64,000 bases of DNA, from the NCBI GenBank assembly GCA_027625915.1, contig JANTQA010000023.1, positions 6,324,001 through 6,388,000 on the forward strand, read 5' to 3'. The stretch's first letter is position 1, and every line of letters begins with the position of its first letter. Below are positions 33,463-46,639 of this stretch, piece by piece. This stretch comes from Anaeramoeba flamelloides (taxonomy: Eukaryota > Metamonada > Anaeramoebidae). Below the pieces are notes generated by a model that saw only the letters and a program-made list of their open reading frames with translations, was not told the origin of the DNA and ran no database searches. The position numbers were made by a program, and so were the translations under genes.

Positions 33463-35195
33463 TATTCTTTATTATTTTTCAAAAAGAAAAAAAATGATTT
33501 TTATTGCCAATTTCAACGAGAAGAATGTCAATAGCAAATTCTATTCACATAAAAATTGTCCTTGAAATTGAGTTGATAATTATGTGTCCCACAAGAAAAA
33601 ACAATTTGTCAAATTCAAAATAAAAACTGGAAAAGGAGATTTTACAAAAAAAAAATGAAAAATTAATTTTTTTTTTTAACTTTTCTTTTCTTATGTTTCA
33701 TAACAACCTTAAGTGCCAAACTTTAAAAGTTTTTATCAGAATAGAATGAGTTGTGTTCTCTATTACAAACCATACAAGCAGAGAACACCCAATCATAAAA
33801 GTAATCGAGAAGATGCATTTTGTGATCGTTTTTTTCTTTTGAAGAGTTAAACAAAGAACGTTGATAGAAAGTAAAGTAAAGTAAACCTAAACAAAAAAAT
33901 GGTTTCATCAAAGTGTAAATTATTATGTGTTTTTATTTATTTGATTTTGTGTTTTATGAGTATTTTTTAAATGATCATTTCTAAAATAAGAATTGTTGGA
34001 GTCACGGGGAGTTGGGTGCAAGTTAACTCGAAAAATATTTTTAATACTCAGATAGTGGCCAAAAAGCCTGGATTCAAACTCGTGTTTCAATAAAATCGGT
34101 ACTTTTTTTTCTTCTTTTTCAAAAGTAACATCTAATCAACTAACCTAATCGAATACTCAAGTTCAAACCCATTTTGAAAGTAAAGATATGGTGATGTTTC
34201 GAGAAAATTTTAAATTAGGTAGGCAATTTATTGAAAATTTTCAATAATACCTCCAATTAACCAACAATTTTTTGAAATTTGTCGTTTTTTTGAATATAAT
34301 TTAATCGAAAATTTACTCGATCTTTTTTTGATAATATTTCAACTTTGATCCATTCAAATTTAGAATTTCTTTTTTAATAATTAATGAACTATAAGAAATC
34401 AGTAAACTTTACACTTATTGTTTATTATCAGTTCCTTTGATGATTTAAGATATAGGTCGGTTATAAAAAAGAAACAATTCTTTGAATTTTGAAATAATGT
34501 TTAAACAAATTGAGAAGCATTATTTTAATAAATTGGATTAGATTGTTTATCATCAAGTTTTGATTTCTCTTTTATCTAATTAGTCAAATATCATTACTAT
34601 TTTGGAAATCTAACTACAATTCAATTTGATCTTTTTTTAAAGTAAATTAATATTTCACAAATACGAAAGGTTAAGGGGATAATAATAAAATTTGATCTAC
34701 TCCGACTTTTCGGAAGATTTTTCAAATAATTTTAGAATAAAACAAAAAAAAAAATAATTAGTAAATAGAAGTAATAATATTTTCATTAAAAGTTAATTAA
34801 AGAGTGGCGAATAATCATCTAAAATTAAAAAAAAAATTAAATTGTTGTTTGGCCAAACTTTTTGGTGATGTAATAAATAATAATTGTTACAATAAATTTT
34901 TGAGTTGAAAAAACCCAACATGAAGTGGTAAAGGTCTCTTTTTGGTTAGGTTTATTATAATATTAAAAAGAAAAGCTTGGGACTCGCTAACATTATAGTT
35001 TTTTTTTTGAAATTGTTTTGTAAAAAGTTTAATAATGAAAAAATTATTTAAATAGATACTTTGATCTTTCACATATATTATATTATCATACATAGTATAT
35101 TATTAGATAAATTTTTATGTGATGATATGATTCATTTCCAAACAGTAATATTTTTGTAAAAAAGTCCATTCTGTATTTATTATTTTTTGAATATA

Positions 35196-35231
<36 letters not shown>

Positions 35232-37333
35232 TATTGATTATTTTTGTATTACATTTTTTTATAAATATTTTATTTATATATAAATCATTGTTTCCATATG
35301 AAATATACGAATTATCAAGGAAAAGAAATATATTATGTAAAAAAGGAAAAAAAAAAAGATTGAAAGGAAGAAAATGGTCTCAATAAGTTAAAAATTATAA
35401 AAATATCATTTACTAAATAGTAATATTTCAGAAACGTGTCCTAAAGAAATTTTTTAGCTTAATGGATTGAAAAAAAAAGGTACAAAGTCAACAAAATATC
35501 CTTTCATTTAGAAAAAGTTGTTATCTTTTTAAATAATTGATTAATTTTAATATAATACTAAAAAAATTTGTTTCATTTAACAATTTTCTTTTTTTTTTTT
35601 TTTTTGAACTATAAATTTTTTCATGATAAATGATTTAATAAAAACAGTTAGAATTTAAGATAATATTTCCAGGAAAAATTAATAGGGGGGTATAATTATA
35701 AAATTAAAAAAAGTAAATATTAAAATAATTATTTTTTTAACAAGTTGGTATTATTATAGAATAATAATTGTTTGTTCTTAGAGAATAAATTAAATATTTT
35801 ATTAACAAAAAAATATTAGTTAAAATTTTGAAAAAGTAATATTTCAATTGATTATGTTCCCTAAACCAATTTTTACTTTATTTTTAAATTCGAAAATTAT
35901 TTTTATTAGATAATTATCTTTATACCTTGGGAATAGTTAGATGAAGCCAAAAGTTTTAGTTTTTTTCTTCAATTTTAAAGAAGTATCAAAAAAAGACATT
36001 TTTAACAGTTTTTTTTTTTTTTTTCTGTTTTATTGCTTTTTAGTATTCAAATTCTTTGTTAAAAGAATAATTATTATTATTTTTCAGTTGTAAAATTAAA
36101 TTCTATAAGATAGTGTTTAAGTTGGATTGTTCCATCTGTCTTATACACTGTTGAATTTTATATTTTATATTAGCTTCTCAACGTTCTATTATGGTATTTT
36201 TATATTTTCTATTTTTAGAAAAAAATTAATAAATTCTGAATGAAAAGTTTATAATAATTAAAAATAGAACAAAAAAAACATAGAAATAAACATTATAAAT
36301 TATTTTTCGAAAATTGTGACTCACCCGAAATAATAAATTGAAAAAAAATATATCCTTTAGTATTCGAGGATAATTAATAACTAAATCTGATTCTTAATTC
36401 ACTCTTAAGTCATTCTAAATATATAAAAGCCTGATATTTTAATAATTAAAATAAAAATAAAAACAAAAAACTAAAAAAAAAAGTGAGTCACAATTTTTGA
36501 AATGAGCATTTCGGATTTTTTATTACTGAATTTTCACTGAAAAAAGGTTGAATAACAAGATTTTATAAGAATAATTAAATCCATTTTCAAAGACATTATA
36601 GAGTCTTAATTTTCTTCATGATAATTTGTCTTTTCGAAGTTGTTTTTTTTTACAAATGATCTTTTAAAAAAATAAATAAATAAAAAAAGAAAGAAAAGAA
36701 AAAGAAAATTAAAAAAAAGTAAATGAAAAAGAAAAATTTTTCAAAAAAAAGAGAAAGAAAAAGAAAGATAAAAAGAAAAAGTTAAACAAAAATTTGAAAA
36801 TATTTTTTATTAAGAATACTGTAATAAACCCTCAAAAAAACTCCCATTAACATTATAAAGTGTGTCAAAATTTACGAAAAATAGTTTAGTTTTTTGATTT
36901 AATTGAAAATTAAGAAAAAATTCAAAGTATTAGCTTCTAGTAGAAGTCTCTGACGCAAATTGAACCTTCTCTAAAAACGAAAAGGGCTAGTATCAATTAT
37001 ATGAAAGATATAGAGATAGGGTAAATAATCTTGAGATTGTTAATTATATATTTAACGTGTTGTAAAATACTTTGAATTATAACATCTTTTTTTTAAAACA
37101 ATTATTGTCTGAGAAAATGATTTAACTGGAAAAGAAATAAAAAATAATAATATATTTAACAATTTATATGATATATAAAAAATATTGTTGTTAATTATAT
37201 CTATTCTGGTAATAACGTTGAGAATATATAATTTTTCTTTTATATTCATTTCTATTTTTTGTGGATAAACTTACAACAGTAATTAAGAAACAAAAATAAT
37301 TCCAAACTACGGTATAAAAAATGTATTATTTTA

Positions 37334-37525
37334 TAGGCAGTTCCACTTTTAAGGTACAAACTTTTAAGGAAAATTAAAGTGGGAAAAAAGTCAAATTAAG
37401 GTATAAAATTAGGATTCTAGGGACATAACTTGTGAAAAAAACAATTCCAAATTTGGTACTTTAATTCAAATTTTTTTTAGCTTAAATTTCGTTGAAAGTT
37501 TATATATTGAAAGTACAAATGGGTA
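37334..37525. mobile_element. Tc1/mariner-type MITE, copy 4 (degraded)
   Basis: About 192 bp between TA at 37,332-37,333 and TA at 37,526-37,527. It keeps GGCAGTTCCACTTTTAAGG on the left and TTAAATTTCGTTGAAAGTTT on the right. The arms have diverged well beyond those of the copy at 2568. Confidence 0.65.
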
Positions 37526-40251
37526 TAATTGGTAATTTTTGTCTCATTAAATCATCAAAAAATCTCCCAAATAGTTTGAAAATTCGGTAAAAAATCTTGT
37601 GGTATGATTCTTCGTTTAATTACTAACTTTCGATAAATTTTTCAAAAATAATTTTAATATATGAAACATCTTTTTATATAAGATTAAAAATTTAATCATT
37701 CAAAATAAATAAAAATTGGTTGGGATTTTATGAAGTCTTAAATTAGGTTTAATGTTGAATATATATATATATATATATATATATGAAGATAAAAATCATT
37801 TTTTGTAACTTTTTTTCGAATGAAACATCATATTTCGAAAATAATTACCCCTGTTTTAACTATTGGAAATAAATTGAAAGAAAAAATGGTTTTGTAACCC
37901 CATTACATGTTTAAAAGAATAATTAATATTGTGGCTAAATATTTTTTAAAAATCACAAAATAATGAATTTTAAAGATATGAAAAGTACTTGAAAAGGTTT
38001 ATTTATTTTTTTTTTAATTCGGATATTTTTTGTTAAATTTTTAAGTTCATGTTCAATAAAAATTAAATTATAAAAAAAAAAAATAAAAAAAACAAATAAT
38101 GGTTAGATAATTCTAAAAAAAGATAAAATTATGTATAAAAATTTTAAGGAATAGATATTCCTTAGGAGGGGGTGGGGGTAGTGATTAAATAAAATTGATC
38201 AAAATAAATGAAGAAATCGAAAAATAATATAAATATTATCAAAAAAAAAATAAAAATTTAAAAGAATTATGTCGAAAAAATATTCCATATTTGTATAAGC
38301 TCAAAATAAATAGTAATTAATTATTTTTTTAAATCATTAAAACGCTATTCAAACATAATAAGAAATAAAAAAAGATAAAAACAATTGAATTTAATTAATT
38401 CACAAAAAAAAAAGGTTATTTTATAATATTGGCACATATTGACGAATCAAAAGAATTATTTTTTACCAAAATATAAACCATTTAAGATTAATAATTATCG
38501 AAGAAATACCAATAAAACCTGAAATTCTCTTTCCAAATGTGCTATTTTTTTTAAAAAAATCATCATCAAATTATTTATTGGAATATCTAAATTAATTGTA
38601 TTTGGATAACATTTTTCAAGAACATTGTATTCGGATTATTACTAAATAGAAGCAATGTGAAATATGAAAATATATTTTGAAGTCTTTATTCTTGTATATC
38701 AATAGAATAATCCCAATGAAATAATTCAATTAAATTTTCTCAATATTAATTTTTATTTTTTTTTTTTCTGTATTTTTAATTTAGACATTAGTAAAATAAA
38801 AGTTTTACATTTTTTTTATATTATTTCAAAAATTAGATGAATTTACGAGAAGAGATATATTTTTTATGTTAACTCTTACTTATTTCACTTACAGTGGTTG
38901 TTATAGTGTTTCTTCTCCCATATTCCAATATAATAGTAATTTGTAGTTTTAAGTTAATTTAAAAACTTATTATCTATTAAAATTTTTTGACATTTATTGG
39001 AATTACACAATCATACAATTAGCAAATTGAAATATTTTAATCAAAAAAAGAAAATAAATGGGATATTTTTTTTTTTCAAATCACAAATTAAACTTTTTGA
39101 TTTCTTTTTCTATTTAATTCCTGAGGGTATTTTTACAGTAATATTCTTTCCAAAAAGATTGAAATATTCATTTTTTCAAAATTTCTTTTTTTCATTGTTT
39201 TTTTTTTTAATTTTTTATTCAAATTTTTAACAAGACAACAAAATAAGCAAAAACAAACAATTTAATCTTTCACATATTGTCCCACCAACTTTTTTCTGAT
39301 CAACAAAAAAACAAAACAAAAAAAGATCAAATGGACTTCATTCACCCAAGCAGCAATATTGAATTTCCAAATTTTTTTTTGTTCATAAACACAAATTTTT
39401 AACAAAAGAAATCAATCAAATTCTAAAAGATATCGAAAACAATATGATGACGAATATAAAGTATATTGATTAAATCACCAAAAGAAAAAAGCCTTATAAT
39501 TCAAAAAAAAAATAATTCCCAATATGTGATTTGTATTAATACCAAAGACTTCGTAAATGTATATAAAAGCTAAAATATTTATTAATTTGAGGAATTTATC
39601 CAATTAATTGAATATACAACTATTTTAGATTGCAAACATAAACACCAAACTCAAAAGAAGAAGATAATGTTATTCTCAATACTCAAACTATTCCATCAAA
39701 AAATAAGACAAAATATTATTTTGTTCTATATATGTTATTATTTGAATTGACAGTGTCAAAAAAATTGAGTAAAATCAAGAATGATACAAGACAAGAATTA
39801 AGAAATGAAAATTTTTAACACTTTTCCAATATTCAAAAAATAGTAGTAAAAAAATTCGGTTTGCTTTTTTGAAAATTCAAAGTAAAAAGAAAGTTCAACT
39901 ACTAAAAATCAACGTGATCAAAAAAAATTAATAATAGTTTGTCCCAGAAAGAAACAATTCTTTCCAAAACAAGAAAGAACCAAAAAAAATTAAACAAAGA
40001 CTTTTTGAATAAAAATTTTGATAGGTTTTAGGTAACAACAAAAACAAGAAAGAACCAAAAGTTGTGCTTTACTATTTTATGTATTTTTGAATAAAAAGGA
40101 TATTAGTTGTTCATTTTACTCATTTTTTTTCTTAAACTCTCAAAAGTAAATCTTTTTTTTCTTTTTTAACTTTTTTTTTTTTTTATTTTATTTTTTATCT
40201 TCCTTTTTTCCCTTTTTTTTTCATTAAAAAATTTTTTTGATTAAATTTATT

Positions 40252-40253
<2 letters not shown>

Positions 40254-40310
<57 letters not shown>
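40254..40310 (+). promoter_or_regulatory. 57-base T homopolymer directly upstream of the aldolase
   Basis: An uninterrupted T run ends 24 bases before the aldolase ATG, preceded by further T-rich blocks from 40,140. Oligo(dT) tracts flank promoters in AT-rich amoebae such as Dictyostelium and exclude nucleosomes. Whether this one lies in the promoter or the 5' UTR cannot be told from sequence. Confidence 0.4.
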
Positions 40311-40314
<4 letters not shown>

Positions 40315-40334
40315 GTAAATTATAATTCAACCAA

Positions 40335-41375
40335 ATGTCCCAATTCGAAGAAGTACTTGCTGAAACCATCAAAATCATGTGTACCCCAGGAAGAGGAATT
40401 CTTGCTGCTGATGAATCTGTCGGAACCATTGGAAAGAGATTCGATCTCATCGATGTTGAAAACACCGAAGAAAACAGAAGATGTTACAGAGACTATCTCT
40501 TTAGCACCCCAAACTTTGGTAAATACATTTCAGGTGTCATCTTATACGAAGAACAAGTTTTCCAAAAGACCAGCGAAGGTGTCTTATTCCCAGAAATCAT
40601 TAGACAATCTGGAGCCGTTGCTGGATGGAAATCCGACACTGGTTTAAGACCACTTGAAGGATATGACAAGGACACAGTCACACAAGGACTTGACAACTTG
40701 GCTGTCAGATGCCAAAAAGTTTTCAAGGCCGGATGTAGATTCACCAAATTCAGATCTGCCTTCCACATTAACACCAAATGCCCATCCTCTCTTTCCGTCT
40801 CTTGGAATGCCATGGTACAAGCCAGACAAGCCAAAATTGCCCAAGAAAACGGCTTGGTCCCAATTGTTGAACCAGAAGTACTCGTAAGCACCATCGAAGA
40901 TCCACAAGACATGGAAGATGCATACAGAGTAACCAAATGGGTTTTAACAGAAACATTCAGACAATTAAACTTACACAAAGTTGACTTAAGATACATGATC
41001 CTTAAGCCAAATATGATCTACACCAAAAAAGCTCTTCAAGAAAAAAAATACGATTTAATTGCCGAAAAGACCTTCCAATTATTCACAGAAACCCTCCCAA
41101 CAAGCTTACCAGGTATCTTCTTCTTATCCGGTGGCCAAGACGAACTCTCTTCAACAATCAACCTTGACAAAATTAACAAAATTAAAAAACAAAAAACCCA
41201 AAAAATTTGCCCATGGTACATCTCATTTTCATACGGTAGAGCTTTACAAAGATCTGCTCTCGAAGCCTGGAAAGGTAAAACCGAAAATAAAGAAAACCTC
41301 CAAAAAGCTTTCACTAAAAGAGCACTCAAAAATTCCCAAGCTTCCATTGGTGAATATGTTAATGAAGAAGATTAA
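40335..41375 (+). CDS. class I fructose-bisphosphate aldolase
   Basis: 346 residues, close to full family length. The enzyme splits fructose 1,6-bisphosphate into dihydroxyacetone phosphate and glyceraldehyde 3-phosphate through a Schiff base. Key residues are visible: Asp26 in GILAADES, Lys138 and Arg140 in FTKFRSAF, Glu179 and Glu181 in PIVEPEVL, the Schiff-base Lys224 in MILKPNM, the phosphate-binding SGGQ (265-268) and Arg302 in SYGRALQ. The C-terminus ends in EED and lacks the terminal Tyr that tunes animal aldolases. There is no organelle targeting sequence, so it is cytosolic glycolysis or gluconeogenesis. Codon choice (AGA, CCA, GGA, frequent C-ending codons) differs from the neighbours and fits high expression. 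ATG is at 40335 in CCAAATGTCC. Confidence 0.95.
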   Translation: MSQFEEVLAETIKIMCTPGRGILAADESVGTIGKRFDLIDVENTEENRRCYRDYLFSTPNFGKYISGVILYEEQVFQKTSEGVLFPEIIRQSGAVAGWKSDTGLRPLEGYDKDTVTQGLDNLAVRCQKVFKAGCRFTKFRSAFHINTKCPSSLSVSWNAMVQARQAKIAQENGLVPIVEPEVLVSTIEDPQDMEDAYRVTKWVLTETFRQLNLHKVDLRYMILKPNMIYTKKALQEKKYDLIAEKTFQLFTETLPTSLPGIFFLSGGQDELSSTINLDKINKIKKQKTQKICPWYISFSYGRALQRSALEAWKGKTENKENLQKAFTKRALKNSQASIGEYVNEED

Positions 41376-42408
41376 ATTCTTTAGATCCCTGATATATATG
41401 TATAGTGAGATATATATAATATTATGCAAATTAATGATTCTTCATTCCAATATTTTTAATTTTATTTATATATATCTATATACATATATAATTGAATTAT
41501 CATTTGGTATTGACAATCAAAAAGCATTTTGAAATTTTTTTTTTTTCATCTCTTTCTTTCTATTAATATATTTCTTATTATATACTATTTTTTGATACTT
41601 TATCAGTTTAAAATTTATTATTTACTCAAAATTGAATAACTATAAATAAAACAATTAAAAATAGATCACTCTATTCTTTCTGAATTTTTTACTATTTTTT
41701 ATTCTTATGGTTTTTTTTTTTTTTTAATTTTGTGGCCTTTATTGTTTTTATAGTTATTTTAATTTTATTTTTACTTACTTTTCTAAAAAAAATATCTAAA
41801 CATTTAAAGTTTTTTTATGAAATTTGTCATTATTTTAAAAAACTATAAAAATTATCTCACAGGGAAGTTTTTTGTCAGCAGACTTGGGGTTCTAATAGCA
41901 ATAAATTTCATTTAATAATAGAATAAAAATGTTTGGTGTCAATATTTTTTTTTGATTTTTGTAAAAATAGTTTTGTTTTTCAATTAGATGTTTTTTTCCT
42001 CAATCATTTTTATTCTCTACTCCAATTCAATTTTTTTGATACTAAAAATCAATTTTTGAAAACAAAAAAATTATTTAATCAATTCAAGAAGAAATACCAA
42101 ATTAGAGCCATTCGCTAATTGAATTGTTAACACTTGTTTATAAATTACAATACTCATAAAACAAAAAATAAATAATTATCAATATAAATAAATTATTGGT
42201 GTGTATTAAAAATTTTAGAGAGAGCAGAACATAAAAATATATTGGTAAATTTGTTTAAATTCTATTAGGAATATTAATCGATTAAATGTTTAGATACTTT
42301 CAACTAATTTTATTTAGGTTCTTCATTTTTGAAAAAACTTAGCTTTATATTAATGCCAATTGTTCAATAAATTGTCATCAAACGAAACAAGTTAAATAAA
42401 ATATAATA

Positions 42409-42805
42409 CAGTCAACCCAAAGCTACCATGAAATTTTATCAATATCAAATTTTGATGTTGATATAAATTTTTAAAAAGTTCAATATGAGAATAATAAAGC
42501 TCATATTGAAAAAAAAAATTCCTAAATGAGTCAATATTCAAGAATTTTTCTGATTTTCAAAAAATAAATCTTCAGATCCCAAAGTGACTCTAAACATCAA
42601 AAATTGATTAAGAAACAACATAAAATCACTCTAAAAAATGAATTTATTTTTCGATCACATTAGAAAAATATTTTTCATATGAACTCATTTATGAAAAAAT
42701 ATTTTCAATATGAACTTTCTTATTCTTTTATTCTTAGATTTAAAAATCTTTATCAATATCAAATTTTGATATTGAAAAAATTTCACGGCAGCATTGAAAC
42801 AACTG
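42409..42805. mobile_element. 397-bp foldback MITE with CAGT ends and TA target duplication
   Basis: Flanked by TA at 42,407-42,408 and 42,806-42,807. The left end CAGTCAACCCAAAGCTACCA and the right end (reverse complement) CAGTTGTTTCAATGCTGCCG lead into arms that pair over ATCAATATCAAATTTTGAT-like sequence for about 55 bp. Inner segments (TTCAATATGAG and TTCATATTGAA types) pair again, so the whole element can fold back. CAGT plus TA suggests mobilisation by a Tc1/mariner transposase. No coding capacity. Confidence 0.75.
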
Positions 42806-43837
42806 TAGTTTTCAAGAAAACAAAAAACTAAAATACAGAAAAAATGATTTATCTATTTTTCAAAAAAACAAATTTTTTTGTACTTTGCATAGAATTGTAT
42901 TTTTATGATTCTATGAACTGTTTTAACTGTGTTATCTATTTTAAATTTTAGTTTGTTAATAAATTGATTTTTTTGTATTTGAAAGTTCAAGTTTTTTAGT
43001 CAAGAAATCTCCTTGTTTGGTCGAACGAGATTTTTTTTTTGTTTTTGAAGAAATGAATAAAATTGGTAGTAAAACTTAAAATATTAAGCTATCAATTTTT
43101 CTATATGTGAAGTTTAATTTTCTTTTTTATATTAATAAAGGTTGATTTTATAATAGAAAATCTTTAGTTAGATTGAAAAAAAAATTGAAAAATCTTATTA
43201 TTATTTTATTGGAAAAGATTTCTCTTACAGGAAATTCAGATCCCAAATAAAAAAACAAATATTTATAAAAATTCAAAACTTAAGATAATTCTCAAAATTG
43301 ATTTTTGTATTAAATTATAATTTTTTTATAGATGTAAACCCCAAAAAACTATCAATAAACATTCTAAAAAATATCAACTTTTCAATATTATTTTTTTTCT
43401 TTATAATAAATGCAACTATTTATTTAAACAAGTTATATAATAAAGAAGATAATTTTTAAAATTTATTTATTTTAATAATACAAAATTATAAATTAGGATG
43501 ATAAACTATAAATAAATTATAACACTTCAAATAAACATGTGAATTTATCTTTATAGACAGTACACTTTTCATTCAACTTTTTTCTAATTTGTTTTTTATT
43601 TTTCAAAAATTGGTTATTTATAATTATCTAAAAAATTTCAATAGCAAGATATTAAGAATAAGTATTAATTTAAAAATTTAAGAACAATAAATAAAATTAA
43701 TAATTTATTTTTTTATTTTTTATACTTTTTACTTTTTCCAAATTTCCTTTTTTAAGTGGTTTGGCTTCTTCCTCTTTTTGTTTTTTAAGGTGCTTGGGGA
43801 GGTAAAAGGAATAAAAAAATCATTATAAGAATTGGTG

Positions 43838-44110
43838 GACTTGGTCATGACTAACCTAACCAAACTTGTTAATCATCAGATCTAAAACGAATTGAGCTGG
43901 ACTTATGCAACTGTAGAGAACTGAATCCAACGAATGCGATCTGAAACCAACCAAAGTGAACCGAATTGGACTTTCCATACAATCTGTCGAGTCGTTATGG
44001 ACTTGGTTTTTGCTGTCGAGTCGGTATCTTGTACTGGGATTTTGCGAAAACAAGATTTGGGAAACTTGCAACTCAAAAAAAAAAAAAAAAGAAAAAAAAA
44101 AAAGCAACTC
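43838..44110. other. GC-richer island with A-rich tail, possible retroposed or structured RNA
   Basis: About 230 bases near 45% G+C, far above the surroundings, rich in ACCAACC, CGAATTGG and GAGTCG motifs (GTCGAGTCG occurs twice, at about 43,987 and 44,015). An A-rich tail of about 32 bases follows (44,076-44,104). This layout resembles a SINE or other polyadenylated RNA-derived insert, but I could not find a convincing pol III A/B box or a target duplication. Overlapping open frames lack protein character. Confidence 0.35.
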
Positions 44111-44143
44111 AATTTTGTAAAACCAAATCTTATTCTTAAAACC

Positions 44144-44182
44144 TTAGAACTTTATAGAATCAAACCATCTATAAAGTTCTAA
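44144..44182. repeat. perfect 15-bp hairpin
   Basis: TTAGAACTTTATAGA (44,144-44,158) and its exact reverse complement (44,168-44,182) enclose a 9-nt loop. It lies about 40 bases after the A-rich tail of the GC island. Confidence 0.8.
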
Positions 44183-44814
44183 AAAACTTAATAAAGTAAC
44201 CTATTTCATTTGATCTATAGTTGTTCAAATATTGAGATCTCTTTATTAAAAAAAAATTGAAAATATTGATCATTTTTTTATGGGTCTATCCTTCCTATGA
44301 AAAATATAGATTAATATTTCATAACAAATTAAAAAAAAAAAATCTTAATCAATTAATTTAAAACAAACAGTTTGAAACTATTTTCATTAAATAATAATCA
44401 TGAAATCTATGATTTTACGCTTAAATTTCTGAAAGGGAATTTAAGTAAAAGGATATCCAGTGTGTAATTTACACTTCTTCAACAATAAAAATAATTTATT
44501 TTTTTTTTCATTTTAATAGAATTTTGAATTTTCTATTCAAACTTAAAAAAAAAAAAATAGAATATTTCAAATTTTACTATTATTTCAATAGTCTATTTTC
44601 CTTAAATCAGAGACCAATTCTCATAAATATACTTTGTAATCAAAAAATATCCATCAATTAATTAGTGAAGATTTATAAACACATATACACATCCAATGAG
44701 TTCATTAATTCAACATTAAAATAAAAATAAGAAGGTCCGAATTAAAATGATTTGTTTTTGTGATTTTGGTATTAAAATTATAAGACAGTACGATATTATT
44801 ATAAACTCTTTTCT

Positions 44815-45330
44815 TTCCAAGGGACCCATTTTTATTAAAGAATTTGAAAATAATTAATGAATTTAATTGATTATTCTTCTCAAAATAAATTTTCAATTTT
44901 TAGATCCGATCATTTTTTTTGTTTTACTGAAATATTTTTTTTTTTTAGCTTTTTTTCTTTATTATTTTTTTAAAAAATTAATTCAAAAAAAAAACCTTTA
45001 AAACACTAAAATTAACATTTAAAAAGGCGAGTCTTGGTATTTTCCTTTAAAATTCATACATTTTTATATAAAAAATCTTACTGTTTCACAATTCTAATTT
45101 CCCAAAGAAATTGAGAAATTTTTGTACGAGGCCTTCTAATGGTAACGGGACAAAAAAAGTATTTTAACATTTGTTTTTTTTTTGAAATTTAACGTTTTTT
45201 CAGCTATTTCTTTTATGAATCTCAACTCTAATCTGAAGTTTATTATTTCTAGTATTTCTAAAGAATCTTAGTTTAGTCAATTCTTACAAAAAAAAGTGAA
45301 TTTTCCATTTATTGCTGGACCTCTATGAGT
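44815..45330 (+). repeat. old dispersed direct repeat (copy 1 of 2)
   Basis: Collinear with 53,452-53,970. Shared blocks include CTCAAAATAAATTTTCAATT followed by TTTAGATC, CTTGGTATTT, AAAGAAATTGAGAAATTTTT followed by TACGAG, and TATTTCTTTTATGAAT. Divergence and small gaps between blocks suggest an old event. Confidence 0.65.
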
Positions 45331-46639
45331 GAAATGGGGTTTATATAATAATAATAATTTAAAAGATTTAACTTATAATTTATTTTGATATAACTTGGCA
45401 AACTAAGGAATAAAAGTTTGAAAAATTAATAATCAACTCAATAAAAAACAAAAAAAGGGATTAAAAAAAAAATTTATTATTATCAATACTCGAATTGGAT
45501 AATCTTTATTGGAATTTGAAAGATGACTAAATTGGATAAAAAAAAATAATGAATTAGAATATAATACATATTTTCTCAGCACCCCCACCATAAACACCAC
45601 ACTCGCACAGACCAGAATGTACCCCCGATTTAAAATTAGCTAATCAGTGGGTATAAGAAAGTTTTGCGTTGGTAAAGGCATTTCAAATAAATTACTGTTT
45701 ATTTCAAAAGATATTTCATGAGGGAATTTTTACAAAATAACTCACACAACAAAATGATATAAGGTATTTCCAGAAAAATTCACCATTTTTTTTTCATTTC
45801 ATGAAAAATCATTTTTGTTTGTGGATTATTGGTTAATTGACACATCTAAATTGAGTGAAAATATTAATACTGATTGAATCAATGCTTAAGTATTTATTTC
45901 AAAATATATTTGTTGAAATATTTCCAATAAAAGAAAAAAAAAAAAATTACTGTTTTTTGGTGAAATGCAATATATGACAAATTTCAATAAAAAACTGAAA
46001 ATAGGGATAGGTAAAAAATATTTTTTTAAACAATAAAATGTAGTTATATGTTTATAATTCTATTTGAAAATTTGTTGAGATTACAGAAGTTATGAAAACG
46101 ATTTTTTCGATCATAAAAAAAATAACAAAAACCAATTTACACTCCTAAAAATATCTGATAAAATCGAGATAATAAAATTTAATATCTTGTATTTATGTAA
46201 CACAATATTAAGAAAAAAAATGAATTATTACCAAGAACCAATAAATCGTAGTTAATGATTTTGTATATCTTAATACTTTTTTGAAGATTAAGTTTAATAA
46301 ATCTATTTTAAAATAAATTTTCCCCACTTTCTTGGAAATAGTATAAAAAAAAATTGATCTATTAATTTCTAATTATTCTTACTACTATTGGAAGGATTAA
46401 TATCCTAATTCAAACAAAAAAAAAACCCAAAAACAAAAGAAAACAAAATGATTTTATTGATCGAAAAAAAAAAAACGAAAAAAACCAAAGTAAAAACAAT
46501 TTCAAGTTTTTTTTTATATATTTTAAATGAACTTTTTATTTAGTTCAATGTTCTTGAAAATAACTAAACCCCATTTCAAAACCATTGGACCATTAAAAAT
46601 CAAATTTTAAAGAAAAATATTTTTAATAATTGAAGTTAT

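Larger units (their letters stand above)
33463..40334. other. gene-free spacer of 6.9 kb
   Basis: The longest gene-free stretch. It holds (TA)n tracts at 35,199-35,227 and 37,759-37,784, one MITE copy (37,334-37,525), G-rich patches at 35,685-35,690 and 38,164-38,178, and a purine-rich AAAGAAAAAG stretch near 36,680-36,790. The last 200 bases are T-rich and end in a 57-T run before the aldolase. I see no gene. Confidence 0.65.

Noticed and set aside
34010-34100. tRNA-like stretch (GGATTCAAACTC, and GAGTT pairing with AACTC)
   Set aside because: The D-arm-like stem is present, but no T stem, acceptor stem or anticodon arm can be formed consistently.
40493-40996. 167-codon antisense open frame within the aldolase
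   Set aside because: Arises from codon bias of the aldolase; it has no family resemblance.
45585-45645. C-rich patch (CACCCCCACC, ACCCCCGATT)
   Set aside because: No stem, no tRNA or snRNA signature and no second copy seen.
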